Part shown: in pieces, positions 5,305 through 9,307 of the stretch
Position numbering within the stretch: the first letter of the stretch is position 1
How the letters are laid out: every line of letters begins with the position of its first letter
Source of the DNA: an uncultured Methanobrevibacter sp.
Lineage (GTDB): Archaea; Methanobacteriota; Methanobacteria; Methanobacteriales; Methanobacteriaceae
Assembly (NCBI GenBank): GCA_904501935.1
Contig: CAJGDA010000060.1
Coordinates: forward strand, 1-9,307
Length of the DNA stretch: 9,307 nt
Direction of reading: 5' to 3'
The notes under the pieces: model-generated
Told to the model about the DNA's origin: nothing
What the model saw: only the letters and a program-made list of their open reading frames with translations
Databases searched by the model: none
Translations under genes and position numbers: made by a program

Positions 5305-6823
5305 ATACTTCAACTCCTTCTTTTAATTTTTCAATAGCCTCATAATCAGAGGTAACTTCTCCAATAATATTTGTTGCATCAAAAGTTTCAGCAGTCGGTC
5401 CAAATTCAACATTGTCTTCAAATCTAATACCTATCAAACCAGCGCTTTTTGAAGCCATATTGGTAATACCAATTTCACCTCTAATAACCTTATCAACAGG
5501 GTTGTTTTCGGGAATTAAACCTTTAGCTAACTTTTTATCTCCTTCAAAAATAACAATATGCATTCCAGGAACTGCAAAGTGGACTTTAATTTTGCCAACA
5601 GGATTTTCTAAAAGGCCTGATAAGAATTTAAAGTATCTAACAGATCTTGGAGCATTATCTGTAAATTTAATGGTGCAAATATCCTCTTTCTTAACAGCTT
5701 TAGTTATCACTTGGCCTTCTTTTAGGATATCGATTGTATGTTTTGGAATCTGTTCAACGATTATTGCATCATCGTCGACTAATCCATCTATCATATGCTC
5801 AACGCCAACTTCAGATAACATTTTTGTAGCTTCACTTTGAGTTTTATTTAATAACATTAATCTTTGCTGTTCGGATTTAACTGTAATGAAATCGCTCTCT
5901 TTTGCAATATCAATAATTTCCATACCGTTTACAATTCTTCCCACAGTAGTATGATTTGGAGTCAATACCCTATTTTCACGATAAACGTAAAGCCTACCCA
6001 CACCGACACCGGTATTTCTAACGGTAATAGTTCCCCTATTTCTTAATGTAGTGTGCTCTTTAGGCTTATCAATATTTGCCAAATCATAAAAACCTAAAAA
6101 TGATTCGCTGTCATATGAAACCTTAATTCTGCCATCCTTTATAAGGGAGAATAAATGTTCCACACAAACTGGTGATTCATCATCAATTTCAAAAGAGATA
6201 TAAGTGTATAACTCATTACCTTCATCTAAAACTGTGCTTAAATCTGATACGGAAGTACTGTCTGTAGTTGTGCTTCTCTCAATAATAGGTTCGATACCTG
6301 TTACTCTGTCATCATCAGTTAACTTTTCCAAAGTTTTCTTACCACCAATAACACGTGCGAATATACCTTTATTATATTGCGGTACACTGTAGACATTTGT
6401 CGTATTCCCTTTAAGCAAGATTACATGAGTTGACTCATTACTAAAACTAGATAAACTTAAAACAACATCTCCTTCGTAATATTTGAATTCATCAGAAGTA
6501 GGTTCTAAATCAGTCACAATAGGACCAATAGCCACTTCAGTTGGAGTAGACCAACGGATATCCAAATCTACAAATTCCTCATATTGATTTTTCCACACAT
6601 CAACAAGAGGTTTTGCTTCTTCAGATTCGTCCAATTGGATAATTATTGAACCTTGATTTGTTTTAATTTTATACTTGTTAATATTTTTTTCAAGTTCTTT
6701 TTTACCCTTTATTAAGCAAATTATACTACCGGGAGTATATGGTGCGTTGGTTTCAGCAATTACATCTTGAATTGTTGAACCTTCCGCAACATCTAATTCT
6801 TCTCCATTAATTTTAATTAACAT
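5276..6823 (-). CDS. mmp3: Methanogenesis marker protein 3, cyclophilin-like (UPF0288)
   Basis: The 515-residue protein matches methanogenesis marker 3, annotated in other methanogens as a putative peptidyl-prolyl isomerase. Mmp3 is a reported component of the ATP-dependent MCR activation complex. Residues 1-65 resemble a small beta-grasp domain (MLIKINGEELDVAEGSTIQD). The body contains cyclophilin-like pieces, clearest at 290-307 (NHTTVGRIVNGMEIIDIA), with weaker echoes at 151-168 and 476-500 (FGPTAETF...NIIGEV). Isomerase activity is doubtful because the typical cyclophilin active-site residues are not obvious. Only two cysteines near I35 and V219, and C383, are seen, with no CxxC. ATG 6823 follows GGGGAT (plus 6827-6832). 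It is first in the mmp3-6-5-15-17 run and diverges from the nuclease gene across 123 bases. Confidence 0.87.
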   Translation of the reverse strand: MLIKINGEELDVAEGSTIQDVIAETNAPYTPGSIICLIKGKKELEKNINKYKIKTNQGSIIIQLDESEEAKPLVDVWKNQYEEFVDLDIRWSTPTEVAIGPIVTDLEPTSDEFKYYEGDVVLSLSSFSNESTHVILLKGNTTNVYSVPQYNKGIFARVIGGKKTLEKLTDDDRVTGIEPIIERSTTTDSTSVSDLSTVLDEGNELYTYISFEIDDESPVCVEHLFSLIKDGRIKVSYDSESFLGFYDLANIDKPKEHTTLRNRGTITVRNTGVGVGRLYVYRENRVLTPNHTTVGRIVNGMEIIDIAKESDFITVKSEQQRLMLLNKTQSEATKMLSEVGVEHMIDGLVDDDAIIVEQIPKHTIDILKEGQVITKAVKKEDICTIKFTDNAPRSVRYFKFLSGLLENPVGKIKVHFAVPGMHIVIFEGDKKLAKGLIPENNPVDKVIRGEIGITNMASKSAGLIGIRFEDNVEFGPTAETFDATNIIGEVTSDYEAIEKLKEGVEVYVTESNNES

Positions 6824-6846
6824 ACAATCCCCAATAAGAATTTTTA

Positions 6847-6885
6847 ATATTATATATTTATAATCTTATTATATATTAAAATTAT
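6847..6885 (-). promoter_or_regulatory. Promoter region of the mmp3-mmp6-mmp5-mmp15-mmp17 run
   Basis: Two TATA-like boxes are seen on the minus strand. One is TTATAAATATATAA (plus 6850-6863). The other is TTTTAATATATAATAA (plus 6867-6882). The distal one would start transcription near 6850 and leave room for the GGGGAT ribosome binding site; the proximal one would give an almost leaderless transcript. Which is used cannot be told from sequence. Confidence 0.5.
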
Positions 6886-6897
6886 TTATTTGATTTC

Positions 6898-6911
6898 AAA
6901 AAATTATATAT
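6898..6911 (+). promoter_or_regulatory. TATA-like box of the nuclease gene
   Basis: AAAAATTATATATG lies about 36-49 bases before the start codon. Transcription would begin near 6931, with a short leader containing the ribosome binding site GGAGAG (6936-6941) five bases before the ATG. Confidence 0.45.
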
Positions 6912-6946
6912 GCACAAACTTATAACATAATATACGGAGAGAAATA

Positions 6947-7684
6947 ATGACCATTACTAAAAAACATATCCTTTCAATACTAATTATTTTCATAATAGCT
7001 ATCGGCGCAATTTCCATAGTTAGCGCATACTCAGGAACCGGTTTTACACATGACATTCCATTCTCCAAATACCGTGATTTATCAAATTCCGAAATTTTAA
7101 ATAAATATAGCGATACAGAATGCCATGTTGAAAAAACTGCAGTATGTACTGAAGTTGTTGATGGAGATACAATCTATTTAGATAATGGTGAAAAGGTACG
7201 TTTTGTTGGCGTTAACACGCCAGAAAGAGGTGTTGAAGGATATATTGCATCCAAAAATTTTGTTCAAAAATTCTGTTTAAATAAAAAAATCGGTCTAGAT
7301 GTCGATGATGCAAAAAACAAAGACAAGTATGGTCGTACATTAGCGGTTGTTATTGTAGAAGGCAAGAATTTGAATGAGATGATTTTAAAAGAGGGTCTTG
7401 CTGAAATAATGTACATGCCGCCAAGTGAATTTTATCCATACAATTGGGCTGGAGATTCTACACACATCCCAAATTCACAACAAACTAACTCCAATACCCA
7501 TTCTGATGTAGGTTCAAGCTCCAGTGATTCTGGAAGCTATATCGGTAATTCTAATTCAGGCAAATTCCACAAATCAACCTGCAAATGGGGTCAAAAAACT
7601 GCAGAGCATAACAGAGTATACTTTGACAGTAGAGATTCTGCAATAAGTCAAGGATACCAACCTTGTAAAGTTTGCAATCCTTAA
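6947..7684 (+). CDS. Exported staphylococcal-type nuclease with C-terminal Ada-like zinc-binding module
   Basis: The 245-residue protein has an N-terminal hydrophobic segment (about 8-27) after a lysine pair, a signal peptide or membrane anchor, so it probably acts outside the cell. Residues 66-160 form a thermonuclease (SNase) domain: VDGDT with D72, R85 in VRFVGV, E93 in NTPE, and R130 in KYGRTLA, matching D21, R35, E43 and R87 of the staphylococcal enzyme. The calcium ligand D40 is replaced by N90. A Ser/Asn-rich linker (about 175-205) leads to GKFHKSTC...YQPCKVCNP, with C212, C240, C243 and H208 or H221 as likely zinc ligands, a module shared with the N-terminal part of Ada and other extracellular nucleases. 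Such enzymes cleave DNA or RNA. It is the only plus-strand gene, between methanogenesis genes with no obvious functional link. Confidence 0.88.
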   Translation: MTITKKHILSILIIFIIAIGAISIVSAYSGTGFTHDIPFSKYRDLSNSEILNKYSDTECHVEKTAVCTEVVDGDTIYLDNGEKVRFVGVNTPERGVEGYIASKNFVQKFCLNKKIGLDVDDAKNKDKYGRTLAVVIVEGKNLNEMILKEGLAEIMYMPPSEFYPYNWAGDSTHIPNSQQTNSNTHSDVGSSSSDSGSYIGNSNSGKFHKSTCKWGQKTAEHNRVYFDSRDSAISQGYQPCKVCNP

Positions 7685-7694
7685 CTCTTTTTAT
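7685..7694 (+). terminator. Short T-tract after the nuclease gene
   Basis: CTCTTTTTATT follows the nuclease stop codon directly, with five consecutive T at 7688-7692. It is a modest archaeal U-tract terminator in the 16-base gap to the convergent mmp2 gene. No equivalent T-tract is seen on the minus strand here. Confidence 0.4.
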
Positions 7695-7700
7695 TGCTGA

Positions 7701-8684
7701 TTATCTAAAAATAAAAACTGGATTCTTCTCTTGATTAAATACTTCTGCTTGTTCATTGCCATAATTCAAATAAAGTGAATTAGAATCAGTAACCTCACCA
7801 ACTACTTCTGCAGCAATTGAATATTTTGCAAGATATTCTTTAATAAATTCGCATTTATCTTCATTGGCTGTAAAAACAAAACCTGAACCCGGATAAGACC
7901 TTAGCCAATCTACCCATTCTACACTTCCATTTCTAGGAATGTCTTCCAAATTAACAATAGCTCCTTTGCAAGAAGTTTCCAAAAGCATTTCTAATGTTCC
8001 TAGAATTCCAGGATTTGAAATGTCTTTTCCAGATTTAATATAATCATTTTCCGCCAGGTATTGAACGGCAGTAATCTGGTCTTGAACAAGTTGTGCATCT
8101 TTATCGTAAGTTGTATCCCAGTTTAAGCTAAACATTTCATGAGGTTTACCATCGAGATCAATAGCAACGATTACTTTGTCTCCGACTTCAGCTCCAAAAC
8201 TAGTTATAATCTTATCCTTTTGAGCGATTCCGGCAATGGCAACGCCCAATGAATCAACTTCACCATCAGGATGCAAGTGTCCTCCAACCATTGGAACGCC
8301 GAATTTTAAGCATCCATCTTTGATTCCGTTTAACAAATCTTCGTAAATATCCTCATTGCTTATTGACATTATATTGACCATAGCTAACGGTTTTCCACCC
8401 ATTGCTGCAATATCATTTACGTTCACAAGGACTGAACAGTATCCTGCCCAATAAGGGTTTACATTCATGATGTCTCCCCAAATCCCATCAGCCGCAAGCA
8501 GCAATACCTGATTATTTCCAATGTCAATTGCCGAAGCGTCATCTCCAATGTCAATTACAACATTCCCTGAAACATTATAAGATTCTTTTAAAAGGGAAAT
8601 TACATTATCAATTGAACTTTTACGAGATACACCTTTAAACTCTTGAATTTCACGAACAAGATTTTTAAAATCCAAAGAATACAC
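7701..8684 (-). CDS. mmp2: Methanogenesis marker protein 2, AIR synthase-related
   Basis: The 327-residue protein belongs to the PurM/ThiL/SelD/HypE superfamily of ATP-binding enzymes and is recognised as the methanogen-specific marker 2 branch. Visible superfamily motifs are IGDDA (46-50), AADGIWGD (64-71), VNVNDIAAMGGKP (87-99), GGHLHPD (134-140) and SNPGILGTLEMLLE (223-236). Members use ATP to activate an acyl or amide group; the substrate of Mmp2 is not known to me. The start is a GTG at 8684 following TAGGAT. The overlapping ATG at 8686 is out of frame, and no earlier in-frame start is available, so the weak start is accepted. The gene begins seven bases after the DUF2117 stop, which suggests one transcript. 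It converges on the nuclease gene 16 bases away. Confidence 0.85.
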   Translation of the reverse strand: MYSLDFKNLVREIQEFKGVSRKSSIDNVISLLKESYNVSGNVVIDIGDDASAIDIGNNQVLLLAADGIWGDIMNVNPYWAGYCSVLVNVNDIAAMGGKPLAMVNIMSISNEDIYEDLLNGIKDGCLKFGVPMVGGHLHPDGEVDSLGVAIAGIAQKDKIITSFGAEVGDKVIVAIDLDGKPHEMFSLNWDTTYDKDAQLVQDQITAVQYLAENDYIKSGKDISNPGILGTLEMLLETSCKGAIVNLEDIPRNGSVEWVDWLRSYPGSGFVFTANEDKCEFIKEYLAKYSIAAEVVGEVTDSNSLYLNYGNEQAEVFNQEKNPVFIFR

Positions 8685-8691
8685 ATCCTAC

Positions 8692-9307
8692 TTAATCTAT
8701 ATAACTAATTTTGTATTTGCAATTAATATTATTTATTATTTCCACAATTCTGTCTTTAACTTCTTCAATGTCCGAAAAACCGTAAGACTCCTGTTTGCCC
8801 TCAAAGATTATGCGTTTAATATCTTGACCAACGATGTCATCAAAACCACTTTCAACTTCGAAAATGATAGAATTCTTAACCTTGAATCCATCTTCGACAA
8901 CCTTGTCCAAATCCCCGTCAGTTATTCCAATTATAGGTATATCAAATCTGTACAGAATGTCTGAGGATATTAAAGTTGTGTCATCCCCAACAGTTATCAC
9001 GACACTGGAATCCCTAAACCTATAAACATCCTCCCCGGCATGGTCCAGAAAGGTTATTTTGAAATCATTAGGTTTATCGTTTGAAATAACACGAGGAGTG
9101 ACTTTAGCTTTTCTTAAAAGTCCTGTTTTTATAATGGCAGAGTCTAGATCAACCTCACCTAACTTCTCAACGCCGTGGGCTTTTAGCTCACCACCAACAA
9201 TATCAACAATATGGTTGTCTTCAGCTATCAATATGAGCTTATCGGAGTTAGTTTTCCCAATAACAACACTGTTAACCATAATGTTTTCACCAGGACTTAC
9301 CCCATGA
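8692..9307 (-). CDS. DUF2117 family methanogen protein, C-terminal part; 5' end beyond window
   Basis: Visible are 205 residues up to the stop at 8692. Recognisable stretches are GGELKAHGVEKLG, VVITVGDDTTLISSDILYRF, PIIGITDGDLD and a final DDIVGQDIKRIIF, which I match to the C-terminal half of DUF2117 proteins, conserved in methanogens and of unknown function. An ATG at 9279 with GGTGA seven bases before it looks like a start, but the frame stays open to the window edge and reads HGVSPGENI before that methionine. This fits the family's continuing GVxPGE-VN motif, so the GGTGA is probably just the codons for Pro-Gly-Glu. The full protein would be roughly twice as long. It is adjacent to mmp2, so joint expression is likely. 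Confidence 0.7.
   Translation of the reverse strand, partial: HGVSPGENIMVNSVVIGKTNSDKLILIAEDNHIVDIVGGELKAHGVEKLGEVDLDSAIIKTGLLRKAKVTPRVISNDKPNDFKITFLDHAGEDVYRFRDSSVVITVGDDTTLISSDILYRFDIPIIGITDGDLDKVVEDGFKVKNSIIFEVESGFDDIVGQDIKRIIFEGKQESYGFSDIEEVKDRIVEIINNINCKYKISYID

Noticed and set aside
5305..5313. TTG start of mmp6 at 5313
   Set aside because: The AAGGAG directly abuts this codon with no spacer, whereas ATG 5304 has a nine-base spacer.
6824..6946. Repeat array or replication origin in the AT-rich divergent spacer
   Set aside because: There are only TATA-like runs; no repeated origin-recognition boxes or spaced direct repeats were seen.
9277..9279. ATG at 9279 as the start of the DUF2117 gene
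   Set aside because: The frame continues without a stop to 9306 and the upstream residues (GVSPGEN) look like coding sequence; the GGTGA is explained as Pro-Gly-Glu codons. Not fully excluded.

Overview
The window looks like a chromosomal segment of a low-GC methanogenic archaeon, most likely order Methanobacteriales and perhaps Methanobrevibacter. Six genes belong to families confined to methanogens (methanogenesis marker proteins 2, 3, 5, 6, 15 and 17, plus a DUF2117 protein). Ribosome binding sites match the GGTGA/AGGAGG type, intergenic regions are very AT-rich with archaeal TATA-like boxes, and there are oligo-T terminators. The genus is inferred from base composition and gene content; no rRNA or tRNA is present. 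All assignments come from reading motifs, not from database searches.

Layout: almost everything is on the minus strand. From left to right: the 5' part of mtnA (S-methyl-5-thioribose-1-phosphate isomerase family, cut by the left edge); a 251-bp spacer with inverted repeats; a manganese-dependent inorganic pyrophosphatase (ppaC); a stand-alone nifB; and the compact run mmp17, mmp15, mmp5, mmp6, mmp3, transcribed leftward from an AT-rich promoter near 6850. Divergent from mmp3 is the only plus-strand gene, a predicted exported staphylococcal-type nuclease with a C-terminal Ada-like zinc knuckle. It converges on mmp2 (AIR-synthase-like), which follows a DUF2117 gene cut by the right edge.

How the genes fit together: mmp3 and mmp17 encode proteins reported in the ATP-dependent activation complex of methyl-coenzyme M reductase (MCR). 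mmp5, mmp6 and mmp15 are conserved partners of unclear role. Mmp15 is an ASKHA ATPase that keeps both cysteines which bind the [4Fe-4S] cluster in 2-hydroxyacyl-CoA dehydratase activators, so it could be an ATP-driven electron donor. nifB lies directly after mmp17 with no oligo-T terminator between them. NifB makes the [8Fe-9S-C] precursor of nitrogenase cofactors, and recent structural work, as I recall it, found clusters of this type in the MCR activation complex. The main proposal is that nifB here serves MCR activation rather than, or as well as, nitrogen fixation.

Several gene starts were revised from the longest open frame: mmp15 (4368), mmp6 (5304), mmp17 (3105), and the DUF2117 gene, whose frame is open to the window edge. 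There is no spacer longer than 300 bases, and I saw no tRNA, rRNA, CRISPR array, insertion sequence or prophage.
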